Shown: in pieces, positions 1 through 41,900 of the stretch
How the letters are laid out: every line of letters starts with the position of its first letter
How positions within the stretch are numbered: the stretch's first letter is position 1
DNA from: Glandiceps talaboti
Taxonomy: Eukaryota; Hemichordata; Enteropneusta; Spengelidae
Direction of reading: 5' to 3'
Assembly (NCBI RefSeq): GCF_964340395.1
Contig: NC_135550.1
Span: forward strand, 10,488,408-10,552,407
DNA length: 64,000 nt
Notes under the pieces: model-generated
Seen by the model: the letters and a program-made list of their open reading frames with translations, nothing else
Databases searched by the model: none
What the model was told of the DNA's origin: nothing
Made by a program: the position numbers and the translations under genes

Positions 1-518
1 ATGAAAATTATCTCAATGTACTGTATTGCTGAATACCCTTAGTCCCAGTTAAAATTACCCCCCAACCCCCACCCCTCCATATCTAAGGGATGTACCTTAC
101 ATGCATGCATTTCAGTGCTAAGAAATTATAATAATTTTTGAATATGTTGTTGTCGTCTTGTTTTCATGATGCATACCTACTAATGAACATGAATTAATGT
201 CTAATAAAGACAAAATGACAGGAAAATATGAGAAATGGGTGTAAAAACACAAATTTTGGTCACTCGGTGCCATGTTGGCTTTTAGTGAGTATTATACTAT
301 GGACGCCATGACATCAATTCTGACTCAGATTATCCCAGTCTATTACAATATACAAATTTAGTGTCATACAAAATTTACATTTACAACACGTAAAGATTTC
401 TGACAAATTTTCCTGATTTATTTATTATTCACATTTTTTTTCAAATTTTATTTTTTATTCTTCGATATTCCAATTATAATTTGTAAACATGGTGTCTAAC
501 ATCTGATTTTCCATCCAG

Positions 519-12344
<11,826 letters not shown>

Positions 12345-14070
12345 GTCGCAGGAGATATTCTTCATGCATTTTAGAATGCTTTGTGATGTAATGGGCTGGA
12401 CTAGAAGCAACGACAGCTGAAATATTTGTTGAAAAACTTTTAGTCGATTTTAAATGTACTGAAAACTTAAAACGGTCTACCATTGTTAGGCAGAATTGCA
12501 GAACCGAGAGACAGAGACATAGAGGTTAATGTTGACATGCATATAAAGTAGAAAGTTATTTAAACTGAAGAAAGGCTACAATAATGACCATAAGAAAAAC
12601 AGTGCAATTGTCGAAAGCAGTGAAAAATTTAAATACACTTCAGACCTTTGACTGCTCTAAATGCACGCTTTTCCCATCACATGATGCCTTTCCTGGGAAA
12701 ACTTGGCTTTTGTTCAACTATATGACCTCGGTGCAACTCAGACAATTTCAATGAAATGTCATTTTCTGTTGTCTTTGCTGTTTACTTAAGATTCGGTTCT
12801 GCTTATGTTTTGTCTGATATTGGTGGTACATTTTAGGTTCACAATTATTGTAAGTTATTGATTTATTTAAAAATATGTTTCAGGTGTATGATTTAGTAGC
12901 AGCACATTATTTGAAATTGTGTTGCCATGTGAGGCAACTGGTGAGTCAAATTTGGTTGCTCAAACCACAAGTAGACAGTACAAAGATTTACACCAAATCA
13001 GGACTACCATAATCATTTATGAAACTTTTTCGGGAACATTGGTTAAAATTGAAATTAAAAAAAAAAATATTTTCCCAGTGATGGAATATATGTGGAAAAG
13101 AGGGATATGATGTAAATCAACATTCATAGAACAAAGATAAGTAGAACGCAAATGTAGAATTGGGGTCAAATTTATTGGAAAATCAGTTCTCGCCAAACAT
13201 TGTCATATGAAAGTTTGTTCCTGGTCCCTTTGAATGAATAAAAGAAATTTAGGGGTTCACTGTCTTGTTTTCAAGGAAATCATCAATCTTTCATTTGCTC
13301 ATAAAGTTAACACAGTTTTCGGTGGCCATATTGGATTCAAAAATGATAAAATTTGGTACATTTTGACCTTTATTTAAAAAATTTGTATGGTGACCCAAGA
13401 TTTTTTTAATCGATTTTAACTGAGAATAGGTTGGACTTTTCTTGAAACAAAGTCACACCAAAAGTTGAAAGACTATTTCTGAGGTGCATTCTACTTTAAA
13501 GAAGGAAATTTTGTGAATTATGTAACTTTGATATCACTACATCAATCCACTATTTGAAATGATTTTGTATCAAAACACATATATTTATTACTTGTAAGAG
13601 CAAATGATTCAAATCAATAGTGGTCTATGTACATATTTTGATATTCAAATTTTGACATGTAGCTGACAGCATGTCTGATTTTTGTTCTTTTCAATCACTC
13701 CCAACTTCTGATGTATATTTGGATCATAGAGAAATATTTTATTGTAAATAGTCCATAATAAAATAAAAACTTCTTTTTTTATAATCCAATGAAAGTGTGT
13801 TGTATAATCTGATGATGTTTGCTTTCACTGGATGTGAGAATCTTATAATTAGCATGCAAAATGGTACATGTTTATCATTATTATGTGTACTGGACATCTG
13901 TTACTTTTGAATTTCCTACATTGAATGGATTACCAGTACTCCTCTTTTTATAATGACAGTTGTGTGTTTAATTGACACTGTGAAAACAGTATGATAACCG
14001 ATAATATTTATTTGTAGAGCACAATATTACATTTGTAATAAAGTAGTCTATATCTGAAGCTTCACGCAGT
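12345..14070 (+). other. NPHP1 3' untranslated region and spacer
   Basis: No further coding exon is seen after the TAG at 12342. Candidate poly(A) signals AATAAA lie at 13237, 13757 (with an overlapping one at 13762) and 14037. Which one is used cannot be told. The stretch is AT-rich and has no recognisable gene. Confidence 0.5.
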
Positions 14071-14562
14071 TGAATTTTTTGACGCTGAGGGCGATATGCA
14101 GTAGAAAATCAAAAGCGAAAGTGTGCACATGGAAAGTGTGTAAATTAGACGCGAATTATGTAAATCACCAAGTACACATTGTGCACATGTTTCGGCGCGA
14201 TTGTCATCGACACGCGTCAAGTTGAGGATAACATGAGCTCTGATGTTTCCTTCGACTGCAACTTTGAAGGACAATATATTCTGACTCAGGTTAAATTCCG
14301 AATATTGTAGTGAGTCAGTCGGTTGATTTCTGCCACGTAATTATCGGGACATCACCGTATCCTTGGATTGATAGTGATATCCGTTCCGTATAGCGCGACC
14401 GTATACGGTACATACGGCCGCGGTAAAGCGTGTAATACTGCTAATTATAACCGTTATACATTCCGAGATCAGGAACAATTTTAGAAAGGCGAAAGTCTGT
14501 TATTTATTGTCGATAGTTCTCATCGCTCATATTCGAACGGACTTTAGCCATCAAATATTGAG
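14071..14562 (+). promoter_or_regulatory. Probable promoter/5' UTR of carrier A
   Basis: This stretch just upstream of the carrier A start is locally much richer in CpG than its surroundings (for example ggcgcgattg, cgacacgcgtc, tacggccgcgg), as expected of an unmethylated animal promoter. No clear TATA box is placed. The transcription start is unknown. Confidence 0.4.
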
Positions 14563-30856
<16,294 letters not shown>

Positions 30857-31475
30857 TGGTCTTACTATCAGGTTCCCCCTCCCCACAACATGTGACTGCT
30901 GGTGCGGTGTACTCAAAGTATTTGCATGAATGCTTGTTCCCTTTCATCCTTTTTCACGAGTGCAGCAATTGAAAGTACTTTAGAAACACTGCAAGCATGA
31001 GTGCAAAGTCCTCTGGTACCCACTCTGTCACTCACATGTCATGGGTTTCTGTTATTATCATATATATATATGTTTACACGATTTCCTGCACATCATAGAA
31101 TATGAGCTAATTTGCATAGAAGTATGTAAAAATGATTTCAATACTGCACTGCAGTGCAAATACCAATAGTGTGTGTGTGTACCAATGCAACTCAACATAA
31201 ATACATGACTACAAAAAATATGCATTATTGTGAACATAAGTTTGTTATCAGAATCCTATTCAAAAATCACTTTGACATGATGCAAATGTTCTTTTTGTGT
31301 CACATGGCAGCTATTTTTCTAGTACTAGTTAAAGTGTAGTGGTGCAGTATATAACATGTGTTAATTGACCTGGGCACATTGCACAATTTCACTATTGAAT
31401 ATGTAATTTTGTTTTTAAAAAAGTAAAGTTTGGATATATAGATCTGAAATCGGACAGAAGGGTTTATGGGCAAAG
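30857..31475 (+). other. Carrier A 3' untranslated region and spacer
   Basis: This follows the TAA of carrier A. I see no clear AATAAA close to the stop, so the transcript end is undetermined. No gene recognised. Confidence 0.4.
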
Positions 31476-31979
31476 TCCAATCTGATTTGAAAATCCAATT
31501 TAGTGAACTTAGTGCAATTTCGTTGTTTAGCCCTCATGTTTATTGTTGTTTGTTCTTTTTTTTGTTCTGTTAGTACCCGATTCCTACATCTGACACAATA
31601 ACATAGGTGTTCTCAAGCCAAACAAGAGCGCTGAGTGGATTTACTCAACGAATGAGAATGCGTAATGTGCCGAAACATATGGTACTTCAGAGCGCTCTGT
31701 TCAAAAAAAGCTCGAGCACAGAGTGAAGACAACAACGATGTTATGGTTATTGTTTAGTGGTTCTCTTTCTTTCAATTTCAAACATCGAGTGTTATATTGT
31801 AAGACGGATTCTGGTTGGCTACTCATAAGAACAAGATGTGGCTTGAGAACACCTATGGTATTATGTCAGATGTAGGTACCGTGCGCTAACACAACAAAAA
31901 AAGAACAAACAACAATAACGTAAGAGCTAAATAAAGAAACCGTGCCGAGTTCACTACATTGGATTTTAATCAGATTGGG
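31476..31979. mobile_element. Long-arm palindromic element of about 500 bp
   Basis: The left arm (about 31476-31629) and the right arm (about 31830-31979) are imperfect inverted repeats of about 150 bases. Matching landmarks are ccaatctgatt, agtgaact, attgttgtttgttcttttt, ctacatctgaca and aggtgttctcaagcca, in mirrored order. The unpaired centre of about 200 bases contains aagagcgct near 31626 and agagcgctct near 31689. Near-complete foldback and lack of coding sequence fit a MITE or foldback transposon. Confidence 0.8.
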
Positions 31980-33109
31980 GAAAATCCTCCTTTGAGTAAG
32001 GTTTTGGTTTCCTCATTGAATTTATAGTATTTATTTTAATATATATGTGTGATGAAAATTTCATGTGCCTTCATTTCGTTGGATTTTTTTTTTTTTTTTT
32101 TTGGGGGGGGGGGCATTACAGCACTTGTTAATATTTCATTTTTAGATTTTGAAACTTCCATACATATACATAGACTGTTTGTTATGGTATAAATTATTTT
32201 ACTGAAAAAGTGAAACATTATGAGAAATAGTGTTTACATCATGTATATATATAGTGTCTTTAGTTTTTTTGCATCGTCTTAAAAAGCTATTTCCAAGAAA
32301 CTCACAATATGCTGTTTAATGTTTCAATGATATGTTCCGCATTGTATAGGTTCGCTTTTTTTTTTTTTTTACAAATTGTCACCTATCTGCCTGAATATTT
32401 AGGCAGTGCAGCATCATGTACCTTGGCAGTCACCAATTGCCGGTGATAAATGTGGCCCACTTATTAACTACATTTGTAGATATGTCTTTTCTATACACAA
32501 AACAGGTAAAAAAAAGAAAACCAGGTGATGTGAACCACATTGCTGCCTTTAGCATTACAAAATTTCACTGCATAGTCAGTATTTTAAAATAAAAACTGAT
32601 AGTGTTTCTACAGCAATGCAAGTCCTTACAGGGTGCAACCATTACCATATCGGTATAATATTTGTTGTTTAGCTAGAAACCATATATGTTGAAACCAGCA
32701 ACCAAAAAAATACAAATTGGACAAAAATGGTAGAATTTTGTAGTATGTGTAGTTTTTTTGGAAATTGTACAATGCCAAATTACATTGAAGCAAACTTAAT
32801 TGCTATGTCCTGACAATAAGGTATGTCAATTTAGTTGATTGTTTAGGTTAAGAACATTTAAAAAGTCTAGTTTGGTTTGGAATTAGAATTCAGGTATGAA
32901 AACATTTGTCTGGCAAACCTATCAAAAAAAGTTGTCCTGAAGAGAGCAATGACCCCGTGTATTGTAATCTTTATGGCTGTACTTATAAGATTATGCTAAT
33001 GCAGAAATCTGGGATTGAATCGCTGGACTTTAAACCAATTCCATATTTTTAATGTCTTCAGTATTTCCATATCATTCTATTGATTCCATTATATGGTACC
33101 CTGTACTGT

Positions 33110-33481
33110 TAGGCCTTTCAAAAAATTGTGTGGTTCCAATTACACTCAGTTTTAGAGTAGGTGGGGTATGTAGAATTTTTTTTTTTTTTTTTTTTTTTTT
33201 AAATATTTTTTTGTTCAGGTAGATATGTTTTCCGTTGTTTTCCATATGGTCTCTGTGTTCTTGGTTTCTTCTCATCAGATGTACAGCCATTACAGATTGG
33301 AAGAACGGTTTTATATTGTCTTTTTAAGTTGATGTCAGTTTCCGCATCCACTATTTCTCGCGAGACTTCACAGTTTTCACGATTTTATTATTTTATTCTT
33401 GAATGCGTAAAAAAAGTGTAGGGTCAGCAGTGAAAAACTAGGTGGGGTTGGGGGACCAAACAATTCTTTTTTAGGCCTTAT
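33110..33481 (+). mobile_element. GGCCTAA-terminus element, copy 3
   Basis: Starts near aggcctttcaaaaaattgtg and ends with the inverted form (accaaacaattcttttttag then gcc). It is collinear with copy 2 at 27921-28326, sharing the T run, gtagatatgttttccgttg, gtacagcca and the ccgcatccactatttct block. Non-coding. Confidence 0.75.
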
Positions 33482-34344
33482 AAGAAATGGAAGCATGTAC
33501 TTGATATATATATATAGTCATTTACCAAATATGTATGTATAAAAGTTTGACCTGACGGTGCTTTGTTAATGGGGCAACAGCTAAGTCAGAACTTTTTGTG
33601 AACCCTTTCAGTTTAGTTTTGTCGAGTTTGAGCAAACACTTGTCAATATTCAACATGGATTCTCATAGCTGGTTGTCCTCGGCCTCAGGTGAAGTTCACC
33701 TTCAAAGGATTTCTTCATTTTATCAAATACATTGTATTATGTGGCTTAGTGTGCAACCAATACTGATTTTACTGTGTGTTTACTTTGTCATCTTGACAAG
33801 TTTACCAATGATAGGCATTTGAAAATTTCTTTGGTGGCTCCAAAATCTTGTCAGTTAATGAAAAACAAACATCATTGTTTTAATAAGTCAACTTCCATTC
33901 TAGTTTGAATTACCACAAGACTGGAAGTACAACTATGACAACTCCGTGAGGGCAGTACTAGCTTGTTGTATAACATTCTCTGAAACCTTATTTGATTAGA
34001 ACCAATATAGTCAGGGAGTATTGATGTGGTGTATTTATTTTGTTTGTGATGTATTTTATCCATTTGCGAATAAAAACTGAACTCATGTGAGAATTTGTAT
34101 TCACACAAGATTTAAGTTCTTTTTAATCCCAAATTGATAAATACATCACACAAAAAGGAGAAAACTAAATCTTGACTTTTACCTGTCTTTACCTGTGATT
34201 TTTTTTATCATGTTTGTAATAACCTTTGAAGTGATGCACTTCGTCAAAATCATGTCTTTTATTTTCCTTGTATAAATGGTAAAATGTGAAATATAATGAC
34301 GAAATTTCTCCAAAGAATAAAATACCATGAAATGTGCATCGACT

Positions 34345-34374
34345 TGTGTGTGTGTGTGTGTGTGTGTGTGTGTC
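34345..34374. repeat. (GT)n microsatellite
   Basis: A pure GT run of about 30 bases in intergenic DNA. Confidence 0.9.
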
Positions 34375-35209
34375 TTAACTCTACATAATAACTCCACAGA
34401 GAAATATACCGATTATGTGAGTCATTCTATTCCACTTGCATCAGACTAACCAGAAAAAGCTTTTTAAATTCCCCCAAAAGAAGCAATCAATTCCCAAAAG
34501 AAACATTCAAGCAGTGACTTCACTTATGAGACTGACTTCACATACACAAAAGGACCAATAATGTTATACACATATATATATATTCTGATAAATACACATA
34601 CACGTTTATTACTGATATATCTATACGGTAAATTCCAAGAGTATGTAAAAGTAACATGTGTAGTACCCTGATTATGTTATAGTAAATGGATTCGTAGAAT
34701 ATTCAAAGTATTGTAAAAATATTACCAACTTGAAGTGAAATGGTTGGTGGGACATCACTCTGTGAACTTAATACCATGATGGTAAATAACAACATTTAGT
34801 GAAAACACAACTTGATGTAACATTTGCGATCAGATTTAACTTACTCAATACTTAATTATCACAAAAGATTAAAAAATAAAACATCAAATGAAGACCAGTA
34901 TGAGCAATAAAGGTCAAATCAAGTTGTCACATGGTGTTACAGCCCATTTCATATTAGTGTTCACTGGCTCTGTTTTATACAGCTATGCAGAAACCAATAA
35001 CAAACTGCATGTTGTACACTTTAAGATAGTGGGATTGCAATATCTTGCAACATCTAAATGAAATAAACCATTTAAATGTACGTCAAGTATAGAAGGAGAC
35101 ACATGGGTACTAGCTGTATTTTATTTTTAAGTCTGCATGGTGGTACATTACTTCATTTTTGTAATTTAGACAAAATGTTTTAAGAAACTATTGATTCAAT
35201 CTTGCTATC

Positions 35210-35563
35210 TTAAAGTGGCCATATGGATGAGAATTTGGTATTTATTTTGGATTTTTATTTGATAAAACAGCTTCACTATGTTTTTCTACTTGAAAAAATA
35301 ATACGAAAGAACATATACCAAGTCTATGTTCACATCTCAATAAATGGCAAAACATTAAACAATGTGTAAAATGTTTGTTATTGTACGTACAATAACAAAC
35401 TTTTTACACTTTTTGCATCTTTTTGCAATGTATTGAGTTATGAACTTGGACTTGGTACATGTTCTTTTGCATTATTTTTTCAAGTAGAAAAACATGGTGA
35501 AGCTGTTTTATCAAATAAAAATCCAAAATAAATACCAAATTCTCATCCATATGGCCACTTTAA
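35210..35563. mobile_element. TTAA-flanked foldback MITE, copy 2 (most intact)
   Basis: The ends are TTAAAGTGGCCATATGGAT and its exact reverse complement. The whole 354-base element folds back on itself around attgtacgtacaat. TTAA at both outer borders is the target preference and duplication known for piggyBac transposons, but here it could also be part of the terminal repeat. No coding capacity. Confidence 0.85.
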
Positions 35564-36667
35564 AATACAGGTTGTTTCATTTGTTTCTATGGGTTGCATC
35601 AATCATATCCAGTGAACGCTAACTATAAAGGAGCTGTAAAATAAAGGATTGCCGATGTTTAAGTAAAATTTAATAATACAAAGATATTCTGGCAATGTCA
35701 AAAACTTTGAAGCAATTAGTCTGGTAACTAGAGGTGGTGGTGTCATATGGCGGTACGTAACATCACCTTACATGAACCCAAAAACGAAAACACCTTATCC
35801 GAGTAATCAAAGCACGCGTAATGTAATTAATTCTAAAACATTAACATATTCATATAAGTAGATATTCAAATAAGATATAAATGTATCAACTTTTTCCGTC
35901 AACGTGTATCTAACATATGTATGGAATTAAAGTGCTATGTAAGATTTTAAAGAACAAACTTTAAAAATAGTGATACGCTAAACCTTATGTACCTTTAAAT
36001 TTTGTAGTAGCTAGCTTTGTATCATCACCATGGACAGTAGCATATGTCTTGAACTTTCTAAGCATTCTATGATTTCAAACTAACTCGATCAATAGTTGGT
36101 ACTATTTTCATTTTGCGGTGACAATTGAAAAAATGTAGCTCCAGTCTGCAGACAGTCACCTTGACCCAACGTACAGACATAAAAATTTAGGAATGTGGTA
36201 AAATAGGTTCCGTTGTGCATACACAGACTTTACTCATTATATAAATCTCTCTCGTAAAAGTATACACACCTTCTTTTGAAACCAATTCAATATTCCCAGA
36301 TTCATGAATTATGAAATAATGGTTTCGCTAAAAACATTAAATTCGGTAATGAAATTCATGACTTTGCTATGACAACTAGGACTAATCTGTTGTTTTTTTA
36401 TTAATATTACCCGCTCTATTGATTTCCTCAAATACTAGTTATTAGTAAATTCCGATCTCACTATTTCACAGAAAAATCATGTGCGTAGTATTTTGACAAG
36501 TTAGTCATCCAATGTAAATTATATTTTAAGACCTTGTAACACCAATCCTGTATAATAACCATTTTCAAATGTATCCTATGCACACCCTTTTATCAAATAG
36601 TAAACTTCATTAAAAAAGACAAAATTATACAATCTATTCCGATATTATAAGATTTCATAGTTTATAT

Positions 36668-36669
<2 letters not shown>

Positions 36670-36765
<96 letters not shown>

Positions 36766-36770
36766 CGCTC
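36670..36770. repeat. (CT)n microsatellite
   Basis: About 95 bases of CT repeat end in two CGCT units. Confidence 0.97.
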
Positions 36771-37983
36771 GTACGGAAACCCTTTTGAAAACAATAATCT
36801 GATGTAAATCATATCTCGTACAGAAGGACTGCCAATTCAAACCAGTTGAACACTAAGAAAATGTAATATTTTAACCACTAATTATGCCGTCCTCATTACA
36901 GTAGTGTTCACTTTAATACTGACACTCCCTGAACCCGTTGGCGTTGACATGTCAGCAGGGACATGCTATAATAGCCTTGTGAGAATGAGAGAATGAGGCT
37001 AACCAGATAGTGCACCCCAATGTAAATATAGAATACAGCTTATATATATATATATATATCATAATAATTACAAACATTAATATATTGAAAACTTGGGTAA
37101 ATGTAAAGATTATATATCATTGATAAATTGTAAAATAATTATAATATCAAATTCAATGTAAATAATGTCAATCATTAATAACATATGATTGTGAAATATT
37201 ACTGTCATTACCAAATTGGACAAAACGGAGAAAATATTCACTTTTATGTAATGACAAGCCCGTGTATACATTTGCAATGTATCAATATACGTGTGTACAA
37301 TGTAGAATGAATTATGGCTGATTGAGTGCTGAAACAAAGACGATATGACGTTTATGTCAATCCCGTGTTTCTAAACTAGAAGCCATATTAACTTTTATAC
37401 GCTGTCGTAAACACCTCAGATCGAGGCAAAATCTGTAATAGTTATAAATGTAAAGTTCAAACAGTTTTAAATTTGAGGTTCATTTCAACCCTGTCAGCAC
37501 AACTTGGTAAGTGGTTATAGGAAGACGATATAATAATGTAAACTTGGATATTTTCGCTACGAGAACATTTTGTGATTTTACAGTCATCAGCTAGCTAAGT
37601 TCTCAAAGACTAATTTTCACTAATTACCAGACTGGTACATTGTGTTCATGTACAAGAAGGCATTTTAGTCACTGCTAATTTTTGTGTGTTTGTCTTACAG
37701 CCAAATTTAGCGAAAATAAGTCTTTGGCGAAAATTTCCAGGTTTACAGAATGGTGTTATTACAGTGCTGGGAAATTTAGGTAATACTAGTATAATAATAG
37801 ACCTTCCGAGGGAAGGTTCATCATCAATTTTAAGGTTATGATTGTCAATTTTAGTTTTCATACAATTGCTCTTATCCAGCCGTGGTTACTCGGTAAATTC
37901 GACATGACAGTAAGAGCACTCGGTGTCTGAACCCAAGATATTCGGAGTACGAATTCAAGAATTCAGGGATTCTTTGCAAAGAT

Positions 37984-38930
37984 TTAACACTTTGCCACAG
38001 GAAGGTTGTACGACATTGCTATGTTGCCCCGTCTTCTCCTCCCCGTTGCAGCTGCCAAAATATCTACAGCGGCTTGCACCGTACGCTCTTGTTCATCGTG
38101 ACTTCCAAGTTCAGGGTTTACTTCCACCATGTCAAAACTGGCAAGCAAACCTGAAAAAATAAATGATCATGATTTATGCAACGGAAAAGTATATATACAC
38201 CTGTTGGTCGTGTCGGGGAGGATGGGTCTGTGGATTATCACCAGGAATTTGATGCTGATATTTCTGGCACAATCTTACAATCTTACATATGTTATGTTTG
38301 ATGGTAATGAAATTGTTTGTAAATTGTTATCTACACTGACCATCCGTACGACGGAGGGGGTGCATGTATGTGTATATGTGGTTGGTTGGTTGGTTGGTGG
38401 GGGGGGGGGGGACAATTTACCATGCGCTTCTCATGTGCGAATGTCTATGAAGCAATCATGCATAGTTACTACATTGTTTTCCTATAGTATACAGACCATT
38501 AATTTTTTCACATTATAGTACTTGTATGTTCCTTGCGAGATTGTAGTCAGTACTGTTTGTGCAACCATGGTAACGGATGTAAAGTCCGTAAAAAGACAAA
38601 CATGTAAGTCTTAGTTTGTTTTGCAGACAGTGAGATACGAGTAATGACGAATGCAATAATTAATGTCACACGAACCTGTAGCACCTACTTCTTCAGCTAT
38701 ATACATGCCTTCTCGAAATGTCAGACCACCATTGACTGGAAATAAAGAATTGCAATTTCTATTACAGGTTGCATTACTATGCATACTGTTCACCATTGAT
38801 TAGATGCATATTATTTCATTGGGTCAGACGTTTTTGGTCACTTTATAAACAAGAGCGCATGTCTACTGTAACATTTCAACCATAATCGTAATCGTTGTTG
38901 TTGTTGTTGCTGTTGTTGTTGTTGTTGTTG

Positions 38931-38962
<32 letters not shown>

Positions 38963-41900
38963 GTTGTTGTTGTTGTTGTTGTTGTTTTTTTTTTTTGTTT
39001 TTTTTCTTTGTTTTTTGCTTGATGGGTTGACAACGTTTATTGAGAATATTCAATGCTCAATATCTGAGATATCAGTCAACCTTTTTGCCGGATCTCATTT
39101 CACGATGAGATGCAAACAAATATGCGGGTTATTTCACCCTCACCTGACACAAGCCTATTTTCGTCGAGGTCTTAAGATTGGGAAAATTGGATATTTGGTA
39201 AATTGGAAAAAAAACCAGACAAGATATACTATTTTACAATTTGGATAAAGTAGATCAATAAATGAGAAATTATGATGGGTTTCAACCCCCCCCCCCCCCC
39301 CGCACACACCGGGATTACACTCTGACTTACCAGGAGTACCGGTACTTGGTGCAATACTTGGGTCCAAGGAATCGATATCAAAACTGACGTGGAATGGACG
39401 GTCACGTCTGTAAGAAAGAATAAGTACACACTTTGAACTAATCTACATAAGTTTTTTTAACATACTAATGCTGCATAGGCACTACGTTGTAGAATATTTA
39501 AACGTTGAATTTAATATCGTGCGAAAAAAAGTGTTACAGTATATATATATATATGATAACTTTATAGTCACTCCGAATCATTATAATTATCATTCCCTGT
39601 AAACGTAATGCGTAATGTGACTACCTTTGATACGAGTCCTCAAGAATCCAATTTGAAGACATTGCAGCGACATAATGTATTCACCATAAAGGTCACTTAC
39701 TTTGGGTTGATTGCATCCATGGCTCTCCTCAGTACTTCATCTAGGCCAATTTGATCGATGTCATGGGTGGAGTAACACTTAATTCCCAATTTTTCTATGA
39801 TGAATCTGAGAGGAGAAAAGTGAGAATCCCTGACTTATTTTCATACAACGTTTACATAACACACAATACCCCTAGCCCTATATACATTATACAGTCGAGT
39901 GTCAAATATTAATGTGTTCCTTCAAATTTCAACATCATCAACACAGGCAAGTGCGATAATCAAAACCATTTCAATGTATGCATATACCATAGTACCCCAA
40001 TCATTTTTATTTAATATGGTTTTAAACTGAAGGGATAAAAGGGAAGGGATCAGAACTGCGTAATGGACTTTCAGGGCTGATACATTATTCAGAAATTCGT
40101 GATTATTGCTCTCTGTTGTTCCTCAGAAAACACGAAATGTAAAGTAAAGGGTCTGACTTTCTTACGCTCTTGACTTTCTTGACTCACTTATTAATCGAAA
40201 ATATACCCTCAGCGAGCGCCAAAGCAAACATTCAGATTAACGTCTTACCTTTCGCCAGCATCTATGTCTCTCACTCCTATGTAAGCAATGTCCTTAGCTG
40301 AAATACAGGTGTCAATCCATTCGAAGCAAGGCATTTCGGGAACGTACTCTCGAAGTTCGTGGATGAGAAATGACAATGGTTGTCCGTGGATATTACCAGA
40401 TAGTGACGTCAATGGTGTATTGATATCGACATGAGCATCAATCCATAACACACTTATGTTAGATAGTGCTTTAGCAACGCCATGTATTGTCCCTATGGCA
40501 ACGGCATGGTCCCCACCCAAATTGATACACATTCTCTGATCTCGGATGACTTCAGATACTGCCTCAGAAATCTACAATGCATGGTGGAACAAATGTAAAC
40601 AGACTTGAATCTGAGTTCTGCTCAAATGTCCGCAATTGGCGAAAAAAGTGAAAATCGCGTACTTTGATTTGCTATACTACTACCTCGACCATCTCAATCC
40701 CGTTGTGAAAACTAACACTAACTCAGTTGGAAGTGACGATCGCCAAAGTTGAAACGAAACGAAAGAGTAAACCGGTCTCTGTTTAACATACTTTGTTCCA
40801 ATTATCTTTCGTGACCAGAATGTATATGTAGTACTATAAATACATTAACTTTACAAGTACATACTGATAATGGTAAACAGGGTTAATATATTGCTAGATT
40901 CTGAGTTTGGATATGTTTCTTGTAAAAGCATTCTCGCAAACCAGAGCACATATTTTTCCTGTAAGACATTTTATAGGCGCCTGTAAGCGTCGCCGTAAAG
41001 AGGCTAGTAGTTTTGCGACGATGTGTAAAATGAATGTTACTGACAAATTATACCATGTATCATCAGAAGGAAATGTTACTAGTATTTACCTTTCTGTTAG
41101 CTGTTCCAACGTATCTAGGGTTTTTCACTTTGCCCATAAATGGCGGATCATTGATTTGATCAAACACTAAATCTCCATAGTCTTTGATGTTCCTCTCTGT
41201 AGATCATAAAAGTATAAACCTCGTTATGAAGTAAACGATTTTGGCAAAGTGTGGAAACGTTACGGGTTGGTTGCTGTTAATCTTCTTTTCTTATGGTTAG
41301 GGTAACCTGCGCCGCGAACTTTGCTTGCTCAAATTAGGCGCATTTTAAATTTATTTATTATTATTATCAAATAATTGTAAAAACTCACATTTCATCCAGT
41401 AAGCACATGAGCAAGCCGTTTACACGACAAATACAATGAACCGCGTTTTGAACAAAAAAACCACAATGTGATGAGATTGTGAAATGTGTCATTGGTATTG
41501 ATTGGATGCATAGTTTATAACCTCACAGAATATAGCGAATGCTTATAGCCAAACACCGACAGTAAATAACAAATCGTTAGACTAATATCTAAGCTGGTAC
41601 CAATCTAACTATTTGAGACACAGTTCTCAGAAACATACTGAATTCTTTCATTGGCTTAGAAGGGCAAAGGAGACTTGAAAATCTTCCTGGTGAGTAACTA
41701 TAACTATTCAGATGATAGCGGATAGCTGAGGAGACCCAAAACTTGATGGTAGGCAAATATAACTGTATATGGTCGAAACGTCTTAACCCCAGTTTTACCA
41801 ATCTCAAGTTTTTTTGTTTTGTTTTTTAAATTTTTTTTTAATTTTTTTTTTTAAATTTAATCTCAAATTCATGTCTCCCATTTGGTTTGTCAAAGTAGTT

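Larger units (their letters stand above)
31980..37983. other. Intergenic region between carrier A and arginase
   Basis: Six kilobases without a recognisable gene. It holds a third GGCCTAA element, a TTAA foldback element, (GT)n and (CT)n microsatellites and homopolymer tracts (T then G near 32085-32113). The arginase 3' UTR must occupy part of its right end; no clear poly(A) signal was assigned. Confidence 0.6.

Noticed and set aside
40907-41170. Frame of 87 residues on the plus strand
   Set aside because: It lies antisense to arginase exon 3 (41090-41196), which explains the conserved-looking bases.
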